A stretch of DNA of 64,000 nucleotides from Streptomyces marincola. Lineage in GTDB: Bacteria > Actinomycetota > Actinomycetes > Streptomycetales > Streptomycetaceae. This document shows positions 31,911 to 40,525 of this stretch, piece by piece; the stretch's first letter is position 1, and every line of letters starts with the position of its first letter. The stretch spans positions 6,068,001-6,132,000 of the forward strand of contig NZ_CP084541.1 of NCBI RefSeq assembly GCF_020410765.1, read 5' to 3'. The notes beneath the pieces are model-generated. The model searched no databases, was not told the DNA's origin, and worked only from the letters and a program-made list of their open reading frames with translations. The translations under genes were made by a program, and so were the position numbers.

Positions 31911-32861
31911 GTGACCGCGCGGCAGAACGACCTGGTCCTGCGTCCGATCGACGGACCACGGGAGCTCGCTCTCTTCACCCGGCTGCCCTACGTCCTCAAC
32001 GAGGAGCTGAGCGACGACCTCGCCGCCGGGCGGCGACGGCCGGAGTGGATGTGGGTCGCCCTGCGCGGCGACCACCTGCTGGCCAGGGCCGCCTGGTGGG
32101 GCAGCGCGGGAGAGGGCGAGCCGTTCCTCCTGGACGTCTTCGACATCGACGACGAGGCCGGGGAGCGCGAGCGCGTGGACCTCGGCGTGCGGCTGCTGCG
32201 GGCTGCCATGGCCGCGGTGTTCCCACCCGGCGCCCGCCCACCCGAGTACAACAGGTCCGTCCCGCCCGATTGGCGCGAGGGCGGGGCAGCCGGGCGCATC
32301 GTCGGGGACCGCATGCTCGCTCTCGAACGGACCGGCGCCCGCCTGTTCGTCGAACGGCTGCTTCTGGAGTGGCGGCCCGGAACGCCGCTGCCCGGGCCGA
32401 GGGGGCGCCTGGCGTTTCGGCCGGTCCGCGACACCGAGGAGATCCTCGGCCTGATGACCCGGGTCCTGGACGGCACGCTGGACGCGCACAGCAGGGCCGA
32501 TCTGACGCGGATGACTCCCAGGGAGGCGGCGGCCGGACATTACGAGAGAGAACTCGCGCGCTACCGGAGCCCGCGGGAGTGGTGGCGGGTCGCGACCCTG
32601 CCGGACGGCGAGCCGGTGGGGTTCGTCACCCCGGCCCGCAACGACTACAACGCCGTCATCGGCTACCTCGCCGTACTCCCGGAACACCGCGGCAACGGCT
32701 ACATCGACGACATCCTCGCCGAGGGCACCCGCATCCTCGGCGAGCAGGACGTCCCCCGCGTCCGGGCGGCCACGGATCTCGGCAACACCCCCATGGCCAG
32801 GGCCTTTCAGCGCCTCGGATACGTCACCTTCGAACGCCGGATCTGCATGACCTGGAGCTGA
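31911..32861 (+). CDS. GNAT family N-acetyltransferase
   Basis: This 316-aa protein from GTG 31911 has AGGAGG just upstream. It appears to have two GNAT-like halves; the C-terminal one carries the acetyl-CoA motif IGYLAVLPEHRGNGYIDDIL and the closing ATDLGNTPMARAFQRLGY. The N-terminal half is degenerate. It acetylates a small molecule or protein amine; the target is unknown. Confidence 0.85.
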   Translation: MTARQNDLVLRPIDGPRELALFTRLPYVLNEELSDDLAAGRRRPEWMWVALRGDHLLARAAWWGSAGEGEPFLLDVFDIDDEAGERERVDLGVRLLRAAMAAVFPPGARPPEYNRSVPPDWREGGAAGRIVGDRMLALERTGARLFVERLLLEWRPGTPLPGPRGRLAFRPVRDTEEILGLMTRVLDGTLDAHSRADLTRMTPREAAAGHYERELARYRSPREWWRVATLPDGEPVGFVTPARNDYNAVIGYLAVLPEHRGNGYIDDILAEGTRILGEQDVPRVRAATDLGNTPMARAFQRLGYVTFERRICMTWS

Positions 32862-33121
32862 CCGCCGACCCCTCGCGCGCGGGTGCCGAAGTCCCGGCAG
32901 CCGGGTCGGCCGGCCGTCGAAGAGAAGGAGCGGAAGGCGTTCTCCGGGGCCGCGCGGGCCCTCGACGAGCAGGTCGGGAACTCCGTGTTGGCCAGTTCGA
33001 GGTTCGCATGGACCGAGTGGACACCGCCCGGCACCGTGCGGAACGCGCGTCGGAACGCGACCGCGGCCTCGTCCGTGAAGTCGGTCCTGATGACCGAGGC
33101 TGAGAATCCGTTGCGCTCCGA
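32807..33121 (-). pseudogene. DUF6924-like gene fragment
   Basis: A minus-strand frame reads FSASVIRTDFTDEAAVAFRR, then GGVHSVHANLELANTEF and ENAFRSF, which resembles the short actinobacterial DUF6924 proteins. No start codon with a Shine-Dalgarno is present, the usual middle part seems deleted, and the frame runs on about 40 codons into the GNAT gene, so the stop has probably been lost. Best read as a decayed gene in the 306-bp gap between the GNAT and AraC genes. Confidence 0.4.
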
Positions 33122-33167
33122 CAGCCCGGACCGTGGCGCCGACGGCCTCAGGGGCGCCGCACTCCGC

Positions 33168-34103
33168 TCACGGACCGGTTGGGGCTTCACGGGCCGCGAA
33201 CGCGGCCGGGGTGGTGCCGGTGCGGTCGCGGAAGAAGCGGCCGAAGTTGGCGGGATCGGAGAAGCCCAGGTGGGCGGCCACGGCCCGGGCGTCCCACCGC
33301 GCATGTCCCAGCAGGCGCCGGGCTTCGAGCAGGCGCCGCTCGTCGATGAGTTCACGCGCGCCTTTGCCGGTGGCGTCCCGGGCGGCGCGGCTGAGGGTGC
33401 GCACCGAGCAGCCGAGCAGCTCGGCGTAGTCCGCCGCCCGGTGCAGTGCGCGGAAGTGCAGCTCCAGGGCGTCCGCGAACCGGCCGTAGGTGTCACCACG
33501 ACCCGCGCCGGCCGCCGCCGGGCCGGTGGGGGTGGTGCCGGGGGCGTTGGCGAGGCGCAGCAGCAGGGATTCGAGGAGGCTGCGGCGCAGTGCGTGGTGG
33601 ATGTCGAGGGGGCGGCGTCCGAGCGCGCGGTGTTCGTCGAGGAGTTGGAGTGCTGTCTGGTGGAGCCAGGCGGCGTCGTCGGGGTGCGGGCTGAGCACGG
33701 CGGGGGCGTCGTGCGCGGTGAGCGGGGCCAGGAGGCGGGCGGTGCCGGGTGTCAGCGTGTCCGGTTCGAACAGGAGGAACGGGCCGCGGGCGGTGCCGGG
33801 CGGATGCCAGCACTGCGTGTGCCCGGGCCGTACCCACAGCCACTGGCCGGGGTCGACTGTCCGCGTGACGTGGTCGACGTCGTGCAGCAGTACGCCCTCG
33901 GTGACCGCGATGAGGTAGTGGAAGGTGGCACGGCCCGGGCGGGGCGGGTTCCACGGCCAGTCGTCGTGCTCGGCGAAAAAGTCCTCGACGGTGCTGACCT
34001 CAAGGCCGTAGGGCGTGCCGACCGGCGGCTGGAAACCGTACAGCGGAACCGCGGTCGGCCCGGACCGTCCGCCCTGCCGCGGGTGTCGCTTGTCGACCAT
34101 CAT
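33168..34103 (-). CDS. AraC-family transcriptional regulator
   Basis: This 311-aa protein has an N-terminal cupin-like AraC binding domain (PGRATFHYLIAVTEGVLLHD, VDPGQWLWVRPGHTQCW) and a C-terminal double HTH (YAELLGCSVRTLSRAARDAT, then VAAHLGFSDPANFGRFFRDR). Tandem ATGs at 34103 and 34100 are possible starts; no strong Shine-Dalgarno is present. It is divergent from the YjbR pair, which it may regulate. Confidence 0.9.
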   Translation of the reverse strand: MMVDKRHPRQGGRSGPTAVPLYGFQPPVGTPYGLEVSTVEDFFAEHDDWPWNPPRPGRATFHYLIAVTEGVLLHDVDHVTRTVDPGQWLWVRPGHTQCWHPPGTARGPFLLFEPDTLTPGTARLLAPLTAHDAPAVLSPHPDDAAWLHQTALQLLDEHRALGRRPLDIHHALRRSLLESLLLRLANAPGTTPTGPAAAGAGRGDTYGRFADALELHFRALHRAADYAELLGCSVRTLSRAARDATGKGARELIDERRLLEARRLLGHARWDARAVAAHLGFSDPANFGRFFRDRTGTTPAAFAAREAPTGP

Positions 34104-34232
34104 GTGTCCGCAGTCTACTGTCCTTTTTGTCGGCTTCCAGGGGAGGATGGGCTGTGCCGCCGCTCCCGCGCGGCGCACCCTCCGTGCCCTTCGATGCCGC
34201 GGACCGTCACCACCCGAGGAGGCCCACCGCCC

Positions 34233-34628
34233 ATGAACGGATCGACCCTTCAGAAGACCGCCGCCGACTGCGCGGAGGAGCTTCCCGGAGCCCATCTGGA
34301 GCATCCCTTCGGCCCCGACTGGGAGGTCTTCAAGGTGCGCGGCAAGGTGTTCATGCTGATGACCGAGGTCCCCGGGCGTCCCGTCGTGATCCTCAAGGCG
34401 CAACCCGGCGAGGCCCTCGCCCTGCGGGACCAGAACCGCCACATCACCCCCGGCTACCACATGAACAAGAAGCACTGGATCACGCTGGAAGGCGGGGACG
34501 GCATCGACACGTCGCTTGTCAGGGAGCTCGTCACCGAGTCCTACCGGCTCGTCGTCGCGAATCTGCCCGGGGCCGAGCGGCCCGTCGACCCGGACACCTA
34601 CGCCGGCGGCACGCGGGCGTCCCGGTGA
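34233..34628 (+). CDS. YjbR/MmcQ-fold protein (first of two)
   Basis: This 131-aa protein has GAGGAGG 10 nt upstream. It carries the YjbR (CyaY-like) DNA-binding fold: HPFGPDWEVFKVRGKVFML, then GYHMNKKHWITLEGGDGIDT and a C-terminal LVTESYRLVVANLP. The function of the family is unclear. The stop overlaps the start of a second copy (GTGA). Confidence 0.88.
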   Translation: MNGSTLQKTAADCAEELPGAHLEHPFGPDWEVFKVRGKVFMLMTEVPGRPVVILKAQPGEALALRDQNRHITPGYHMNKKHWITLEGGDGIDTSLVRELVTESYRLVVANLPGAERPVDPDTYAGGTRASR

Positions 34629-34993
34629 GCGCGGCCGGCGACCGGCTCCAGGACACCGCCCGCAAGACGGCCCTCGCCCTGCCCGACGTCAGCCACGGGC
34701 GCCCCTTCACTCCCCGACTCGACGTGTACAAGGTTGGGGGCAAGGTGTTCCTGATCGTCACCGACGACCCGGACGAGCAGATCATCACCGTCAAGTGCGA
34801 GCCCGGACACGCCCGCGCCCACGTACACGGCTATGCCTCGATCACCCCGGGCCGCTACCTCGACAAACGCCACTGGATCACGCTCTCGCCAGGGCCCGGC
34901 ATCACCAAACGCCTGATCACCGACATGGTCGAGGACTCCTACGACCTGGTCGTCGAGCGGCTGCCGCGACGCGACCGCCCCCGTGCGCGATGA
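34625..34993 (+). CDS. YjbR/MmcQ-fold protein (second of two)
   Basis: This 122-aa paralogue of the preceding protein (about 40 percent similar by eye) has a GTG coupled to the previous stop. It shows RPFTPRLDVYKVGGKVFLI, GRYLDKRHWITLSPGPGITK and LITDMVEDSYDLVVERLP. The tandem pair may function as a heterodimer. Confidence 0.88.
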   Translation: MSAAGDRLQDTARKTALALPDVSHGRPFTPRLDVYKVGGKVFLIVTDDPDEQIITVKCEPGHARAHVHGYASITPGRYLDKRHWITLSPGPGITKRLITDMVEDSYDLVVERLPRRDRPRAR

Positions 34994-35084
34994 GCACCGC
35001 AAGCTTCCCCGCAAGCAGCTGAGCCCTCGCCCGCCAGGACCGGGACCGGGTGCGCCCGCCCGCCTCCCACCAGCTGAGAGACCG

Positions 35085-36389
35085 ATGGAACCGACCCTGC
35101 CGCTCTTCGACCAGGAGCCCGCCCGGCCACTGGCCGACCGCCTGCGCCCCACCCGGCTGGAAGACGTCGTCGGACAGGACCACCTCCTGGCCCCGGACGC
35201 CCCGCTGGGCCGCATGGTCGCCCAGCAGCGCCTCAGCTCCGCCATCCTGTGGGGGCCGCCCGGCGTCGGGAAGACAACCATCGCCCGCCTCCTCGCCCAC
35301 GCCGGCGACCTGGCCTTCGAACCGGTCTCGGCCACCTTCTCCGGGGTGGCCGACCTGCGGAAGGTCTTCGCCGCCGCACAACGCCGGCGCGGCCTGGGCC
35401 AGAGCACCCTGCTGTTCGTCGACGAGATCCACCGCTTCAACCGCGCCCAGCAGGACAGCTTCCTCCCGTACGTCGAGGACGGCACGATCACCCTGATCGG
35501 CGCCACCACGGAGAACCCGAGCTTCGAACTCAACGGCGCCCTCCTCTCCCGCACCCAGGTCCTCGTCCTCAAACGCCTCGACGAAGCCGCCCTGTCCACC
35601 CTCCTCGACCGCGCCGAACAGCTCACCGGCCACCCGCTCCCCCTCGACGACGACGCCCGCCGAGCACTGATCGCCATGGCCGACGGCGACGGCCGCTACC
35701 TCCTCAACATGGCCGAACAACTCCAAGCCCTCCCCGACACCGGGGAGAACCTGGACACCGCCGCACTCACCCACCACATCCAGCAGCGCGCCCCGCTGTA
35801 CGACAAGGCGCGGGAGAGCCACTACAACCTCATCTCCGCGCTCCACAAGTCGATGCGCGGCTCCGACCCCGACGCGGCCCTGTACTGGCTCGCCCGCATG
35901 CTCGACGGCGGCGAGGACCCCCTGTACGTCGCCCGCCGCCTGGTCCGCTTCGCCAGCGAGGACATCGGCATCGCCGATCCCCACGCCCTCCAGCAGGCCC
36001 TCGCCGCCTGGGACGTCTACGAACGGCTCGGCTCCCCCGAGGGCGAACTGGCGATCGCCCAGGCCGTCGTCCACCTCGCCACCGCCCCCAAGTCCATCGC
36101 CGTCCACCGCGGCTTCGACGCCGCACGCCGAGCCGCCCGCCGCACCGGCTCTCTCATGCCGCCCGCCCACATCCTCAACGCCCCGACCCGGCTGATGAAG
36201 GACCTCGGCTACGGCAAGGACTACCAGTACGACCCCGACACCGCCGACGGCTTCTCCGGCGCCGACTACCTCCCCGACGCCATGGACCGCGAGACGTACT
36301 ACCGGCCCACCCGCAACGGCTACGAAGCCCAGATCACCGAGCGCCTGCGCCACTGGGCCGCCCTGCGCGCCCGCCGACAACGCGGCTGA
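35085..36389 (+). CDS. rarA: RarA/MgsA-type AAA+ ATPase (replication-associated recombination protein A)
   Basis: This 434-aa protein starts at ATG 35085 in MEPTLPLFDQ. It has Walker A GPPGVGKTT, Walker B LLFVDEIHRFN, sensor 1 GATTENPSFELN, an Arg-finger region LLSRTQVLVLKRL and the C-terminal MgsA domain (YWLARMLDGGEDPLYVARRL). Known: RarA acts at stalled forks and single-strand gaps. The N-terminus and setting beside YjbR genes differ from the usual Streptomyces chromosomal copy, so it may be a second, acquired paralogue. Confidence 0.92.
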   Translation: MEPTLPLFDQEPARPLADRLRPTRLEDVVGQDHLLAPDAPLGRMVAQQRLSSAILWGPPGVGKTTIARLLAHAGDLAFEPVSATFSGVADLRKVFAAAQRRRGLGQSTLLFVDEIHRFNRAQQDSFLPYVEDGTITLIGATTENPSFELNGALLSRTQVLVLKRLDEAALSTLLDRAEQLTGHPLPLDDDARRALIAMADGDGRYLLNMAEQLQALPDTGENLDTAALTHHIQQRAPLYDKARESHYNLISALHKSMRGSDPDAALYWLARMLDGGEDPLYVARRLVRFASEDIGIADPHALQQALAAWDVYERLGSPEGELAIAQAVVHLATAPKSIAVHRGFDAARRAARRTGSLMPPAHILNAPTRLMKDLGYGKDYQYDPDTADGFSGADYLPDAMDRETYYRPTRNGYEAQITERLRHWAALRARRQRG

Positions 36390-36461
36390 CAGCCGACGCG
36401 ACATGCCCCAGCTCGCCGAACCGGCCGCGGCCGTTCCCGCCCCCATGCGAACGGGGTCCGC

Positions 36462-36501
36462 TGCCCCGGAACGGCGCGCGTTCCCACGGCGTTCCGGGGC
36501 A
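36462..36501. terminator. Bidirectional hairpin between rarA and the Sel1-like gene
   Basis: TGCCCCGGAAC (36462-36472) and GTTCCGGGGCA (36491-36501) are exact complements with an 18-nt loop, between convergent genes. Confidence 0.6.
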
Positions 36502-36515
36502 CCGGCACGGATGGC

Positions 36516-37202
36516 TCAGTGCTGGCCGGCGACCTGGTGGAGCCGGTCGGCCAGGCGGCGGTCGGGGCGGCGGTTCACCAGGCCGTGGGTGTCGAGGCCG
36601 GCCAGGCGGTCGACCTCCGGTTCCAGGGACTCGGTGGGAACGCGCAGCAGGCGGTGCTTGCGCGAGTAGCGGGCCATGCTCTCCATGACGTCGATGACGT
36701 CGTCGATCAGCGGAGGGCTGTCCGGTCCCGCGGTGCGGGCCTCGCGGTACCAGTGGGTGGCCTCACGCGGTTCGCCGAGGTCGCGGTGGTGGAGGTGGAG
36801 GCAGTAGGCGGCGGTGCGGTCGCCGGCGCCGGCGGCCAACTGCCACCAGAACTGCGCGCTCTCCTGATGGCCGGTGAGGTAGAGCAGGCAGGCGAACACC
36901 ATCGCGCCCTTGAGGATGTCGTCGTCCCCGGCGCCGGCGTTCTCCTGCTCGTCGGCGCTGTCGGGCGGCGGGTCGTCGACGAGGCGCGAAAGATGCTCGG
37001 CGGCACCGGGCCGGTCGATGACCCACCCGGAGACCGCGTTGAGGGTCTGCCGCGCCTGCCGGACCCGGGCCAGTTCCGCGCTCGCCGTGCGGCGGCCGGT
37101 CTCGGCGGCGAGGCGGCGCAGCCCGGCCGCGGCGTCGAACGGCGCGGAGGAGACGGGGATGCGTATGCCGGCGAGGATCTCGTCGACGGTGGGCGCGGTC
37201 AT
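36516..37202 (-). CDS. Sel1/TPR-like protein coupled to a sigma factor
   Basis: This 228-aa protein has an ATG overlapping the sigma-factor stop (ATGA). The middle contains Sel1-like helical repeats (LTGHQESAQFWWQLAAGAGD, then LGEPREATHWYREA). The C-terminus is basic (HGLVNRRPDRRLADRLHQVA). No membrane segment is present. Translational coupling suggests that it acts with or on the sigma factor, possibly as a cytoplasmic anti-sigma or accessory factor; that is inference. Confidence 0.7.
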   Translation of the reverse strand: MTAPTVDEILAGIRIPVSSAPFDAAAGLRRLAAETGRRTASAELARVRQARQTLNAVSGWVIDRPGAAEHLSRLVDDPPPDSADEQENAGAGDDDILKGAMVFACLLYLTGHQESAQFWWQLAAGAGDRTAAYCLHLHHRDLGEPREATHWYREARTAGPDSPPLIDDVIDVMESMARYSRKHRLLRVPTESLEPEVDRLAGLDTHGLVNRRPDRRLADRLHQVAGQH

Positions 37203-37804
37203 GGGTGTTCCTCTTCCTGGGATGGGCCGGGGGCGGGGTCGGCGGGCAGCCGCAGGAGCACCCGCAGCCGTTCCTTCGCCCGGCGGTGGTGGTAGTCGAC
37301 CGTCCGCTCGTCCAGGCCCATGAAGCCGGCCACCGCGCGGGTGGAGTGGCCCAGGATGTGGCGCAGGACGATCACGTCGCACTGCCGGGGCGGCAGTTGG
37401 GCGATGGCGGTGAAGACGCCGTGGACGCTGTCCAGTTCCGCGAGCCGGTCCTGGGCCGCGCGCAGCAGGACGGCGACGGGGCCGTCGACGAGGTACGCGG
37501 GCAGCCGGCCCTCGTACTCAAGCTCCTCGCGGACCGTCCGCCGCAGCACGCCCCAGGCCCGCTGCTCCAGCTGGCCCTCGCGCAGCAACTCCTCCCAGGT
37601 GGCCAGGAGTTCATCGAAGACCCGGTGGACGACCTCCTCGGCCAGGCGACGGTTGCCCAGGTGGGCCTGGGCGTAGGAGCGGTAGGGCTGCTCGCGGGCG
37701 AGGTAGAACGCCTCGGCTTCGAGCGGCAGTTCCACCGGGGCGTGCACCGGCGGGGGCGGACCGGGGTCAGGGGAGTGGCCCGCTTCCTGGGCGTCTTCGG
37801 CCAT
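37199..37804 (-). CDS. ECF-like RNA polymerase sigma factor
   Basis: This 201-aa protein starts at the ATG in MAEDAQEAGHS with GGGAGG 8 nt upstream. The N-terminal helices (AREQPYRSYAQAHLGNRRLA, EEVVHRVFDELL) correspond to a divergent region 2. Region 4 is clear: LPPRQCDVIVLRHILGHSTR then MGLDERTVDYHHRRAKERLR. It is coupled to the Sel1-like protein. A Crp-type palindrome lies about 320 bp upstream. Confidence 0.8.
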   Translation of the reverse strand: MAEDAQEAGHSPDPGPPPPVHAPVELPLEAEAFYLAREQPYRSYAQAHLGNRRLAEEVVHRVFDELLATWEELLREGQLEQRAWGVLRRTVREELEYEGRLPAYLVDGPVAVLLRAAQDRLAELDSVHGVFTAIAQLPPRQCDVIVLRHILGHSTRAVAGFMGLDERTVDYHHRRAKERLRVLLRLPADPAPGPSQEEEHP

Positions 37805-38200
37805 CAGGCGGCCCTCCCGTCGCATCGCGGGCTTCGCACACCCGCCGAGCCGCGCAGGGCGTTGATCGTCGACATCGGGGTTTCCTCTCCCACGACAGTC
37901 GGTCGCGGCCAACAGGCCGTGACCGAGGGCGCGTTGGGCCCTCGCGACCTACTCAACCGATGGGGGAGGCCATCCACTCATCCCGCTCGAAGAAATTTTC
38001 ACCGGGTGAGTCCGCGTGTGCGCGTGGAGTAAGATGATCACTAAAAGGGCAAGTGCGCACAACACGTTGACCAGCGCGCTTCCCGCCTCTCGGGGCTTCC
38101 GTGCGGGGCGCCGAGTCGTTCGTGTGACATGGATCACACGGATTGCTGGGGGTGGCGCGGAAGGGGAAGGGCTGCGGCGGGGCTGCCCCCGCCCGGTCGT
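37805..38200. other. Regulatory intergenic region upstream of the sigma-factor operon
   Basis: About 400 bases with lower GC around 37985-38060, holding a perfect Crp-type palindrome at 38121-38140 and no convincing gene. A 62-codon minus-strand frame (37949-38137) encodes one hydrophobic helix and two TTA codons but has no Shine-Dalgarno. Confidence 0.5.
38121..38140. promoter_or_regulatory. Perfect Crp-type binding palindrome
   Basis: CGTGTGA-CATGGA-TCACACG is a 7-bp perfect inverted repeat with a 6-bp spacer and matches the TGTGA-N6-TCACA Crp consensus. It lies between the phosphotransferase gene end and the sigma-factor operon start, so the sigma operon is the likely target. Confidence 0.65.
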
Positions 38201-39112
38201 TCAGCGGGCCGTGGCGACGAGGCGGCGCAGCGCGGCGTGTCCTGGCGGGCCCCAGGTGGGCTTGCCGCCGGGGCGGCCGTGGACGCCCGCGTCCCCGACG
38301 AGGATGCCCATCAGGGCGCGCGCCACGGCCCAGCCGCGGGCGCGGCGCAGGGTCGCGGCGTCGAGGGCCGGCCGGTAGGCCGCGTGGAAGCGTTCGGCGG
38401 CGCCGTCCGGCAGCAGGTTCCAGGCGGCGGCGAGGTCGCAGGCCGGATCGCCCGCGCAGAGTTCGCCGAAATCGATCACGCCGCAGAACGTTCCGTCCGC
38501 GGTGAGGACGTTGGCCGGGTGCAGGTCGGCGTGCAGCCACACCGCCGGGCCCGTCCAGGCGGGTGCGGCGGCGGCGTCCTCCCAGACGGCGCGGACGGCT
38601 TCCGGGTCGGGGATCAGGCCCCGCTCTGTGGCCTCGGCGAGCTGTCCGGCGACGTACCGCTCGGCGTGCCCGTCCAGCGGCCCCCCGCGGCCGGTCGGCG
38701 CTCCCTCGGGAGCGGGCCGGTGCAGAGCCGTCAGGAAGGCGGCCAGGGCGTCGGCCGCCTCCTCGGCGCGCGTGACGGGGGCGTGATCGGCGGGTGCGCC
38801 CGGCACCCAGGTGGTGACGATCCAGGGGCGAGGGAACCGCCGCGTGGGTTCGCCGAGGCGCTGCGGAACGGGAACGGGCAGCGGGAGGCGCGGCGCGAGG
38901 GACGGCAGCCAGGCGTGCTCCTTGCGCAGCAGCGCGTCCGCGGAATCCGTCGCATAGGGAAGCCGGACGGCGAGGTCGTCGCCGAGCCGCCACATCTGGT
39001 TGTCCCAGCCGCGCGCGCCGAGCCGCACGGGGCGGCCCGCCAGGTCGGGATGCTGTTCGCGCAGCAGATCGCGGACCAGTTCCTCGGTGATCTCCGACTC
39101 GGTGAGCGTCAT
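38201..39112 (-). CDS. APH-family phosphotransferase
   Basis: This 303-aa protein starts at the ATG in MTLTESEITEELV. It has the kinase-like fold with the catalytic loop VWLHADLHPANVL and the metal-binding VIDFGELCAGDPACDLA. It resembles aminoglycoside/macrolide phosphotransferases widespread in Streptomyces. The substrate is not predictable; it may be a resistance enzyme or a metabolite kinase. The Shine-Dalgarno is weak. Confidence 0.88.
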   Translation of the reverse strand: MTLTESEITEELVRDLLREQHPDLAGRPVRLGARGWDNQMWRLGDDLAVRLPYATDSADALLRKEHAWLPSLAPRLPLPVPVPQRLGEPTRRFPRPWIVTTWVPGAPADHAPVTRAEEAADALAAFLTALHRPAPEGAPTGRGGPLDGHAERYVAGQLAEATERGLIPDPEAVRAVWEDAAAAPAWTGPAVWLHADLHPANVLTADGTFCGVIDFGELCAGDPACDLAAAWNLLPDGAAERFHAAYRPALDAATLRRARGWAVARALMGILVGDAGVHGRPGGKPTWGPPGHAALRRLVATAR

Positions 39113-39617
39113 GCGGGGCAACAGTAGCCGGACGGCGGCCCGTGCCGCGGCCCGGTGGTGAACGCCCGGTGGCCGTGGGCGAGAAGGGCGTTGCGGGGGC
39201 CGCCCGGCGGCCGTTAGGGTGCACCCGTGACTGCCGGGTCGGCCTTGGGCCACGAGCGAGTGGGGATCCCGGCCGCCGCGTGATCGCGCGGCGGGCCAGA
39301 GGTCCGCCCCCTCCACCCCGGCGCTTTCCCTCCGGGACCGGGCTTCCCGCCCGTACCGCTCCTGCGCCGTCCGGCTCCCGAGAGCGCGTCCGCGTCGGCC
39401 CCGGCCCTCGCGCCGTCCGCGGGGCCACCGCGCCCGAGCCGTGACGCATCGCGCCGCCGTGCCCCAGAAGTCCCGCAAGCCCCGTTGAGGCTTCGAAGGC
39501 CAGGAAGCGCGCGCTCCCGCGCGCCCTCCCACCCCCGCCCTCCCGCCGTGGCGCGGCCATGTCCCGCTGCCCGCGACCGACTTCAACGACCACGTCGAAC
39601 GGAAAGAACACCCACGC
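39113..39617. other. Intergenic region, nothing recognised
   Basis: About 500 bases between divergent genes (the phosphotransferase and the reductase-hemerythrin fusion). No plausible gene, repeat or clear promoter was found. Confidence 0.4.
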
Positions 39618-40454
39618 ATGCCCCAGGACCCCAACCGGCGGATCATCGAGGAGTTCCGCGCCAACAACGGCCGCGTCGGCGGCCCGTTCGAGGGCGGCCG
39701 GCTGATCCTGCTGACCACCACGGGCGCCCGCACCGGCGCCCCGCACACCACACCGCTCGGCTACCTGCCCGACGGCGACGGGCGGTTGCTCGTGATCGCC
39801 TCGGCGGGCGGCTCGCCCCGGCACCCGGACTGGTACCACAACCTGCTGGCCGAGCCGAAGGCCACCGTCGAGGACGGCGTCTTCACCTACGGCGCGCGGG
39901 CAACGGTGCTGACCGGCGCCGCGCGGGACGAGGCGTTCGCCCGGGCGGTGGAGTCGGACCCGGGCTGGGCCGCCTACCAGGCCAAGACCTCGCGGGTGCT
40001 GCCCGTCGTCGCGCTGCGCGAGGTGGACGGCGGCCCGCCCGAGGCGGCGAGCCCCGGCGCAGCGCTGACACTGGTGCACGACGCGTTCCGGCGCGAACTC
40101 GGCATCCTGCGCGGCGAGATCACCGCGTCGGGCCCGCGGCTCGGCGCGCAACTGCGCATCAACTGCCTCACCGCGTGCCAGGGGCTTCGCCACCACCACG
40201 CGGCCGAGGACGGCGGGCTCTTCCCGTTCCTGGCCGGCCGCCACCCGCACCACGCGCCCGTCTTCGAGCGCCTGGAGCGCGAGCACGAGCGCGTCGCCGG
40301 ACTGCTTGAGCGGCTCCAGGACGCGGTGTCGCGCGCGGACGCCGAGCCCGCCGCCCTCCTGGCGGAAGTCGACACGCTGATCGGCGCGTTGGAGAGCCAC
40401 CTCGCCTACGAGGAGGAGGTGCTGATACCGCTGCTCGACGCCCGCGCGCCGTGA
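39618..40454 (+). CDS. Deazaflavin-dependent nitroreductase (DDN) fused to a hemerythrin HHE domain
   Basis: This 278-aa protein has residues 1-135 forming a DUF385/DDN F420-binding split barrel: GGRLILLTTTGARTGAPHTT, then YLPDGDGRLLVIASAGGS and HPDWYHNLLAEPKATVE. Residues about 148-275 are a hemerythrin-like four-helix domain with iron-ligand His/Glu in HDAFRREL, RHHHAAEDGGLFP, EREHERVAG and HLAYEEEVLIPLL. Each domain is common alone; the fusion suggests an F420H2-linked reductase with an O2/NO-responsive diiron site. Confidence 0.88.
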   Translation: MPQDPNRRIIEEFRANNGRVGGPFEGGRLILLTTTGARTGAPHTTPLGYLPDGDGRLLVIASAGGSPRHPDWYHNLLAEPKATVEDGVFTYGARATVLTGAARDEAFARAVESDPGWAAYQAKTSRVLPVVALREVDGGPPEAASPGAALTLVHDAFRRELGILRGEITASGPRLGAQLRINCLTACQGLRHHHAAEDGGLFPFLAGRHPHHAPVFERLEREHERVAGLLERLQDAVSRADAEPAALLAEVDTLIGALESHLAYEEEVLIPLLDARAP

Positions 40455-40525
40455 CGGCCGCCCGCGCCCGCCCGCACGGACGAGCCCCCGCACGCACCGG
40501 GTAGGTTGCTCGCGGGGAGGTGCGC

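Noticed and set aside
37949..38137. 62-codon minus-strand frame with a hydrophobic helix and two TTA codons.
   Set aside because: No Shine-Dalgarno, and its start overlaps the Crp-type palindrome; more likely promoter DNA.
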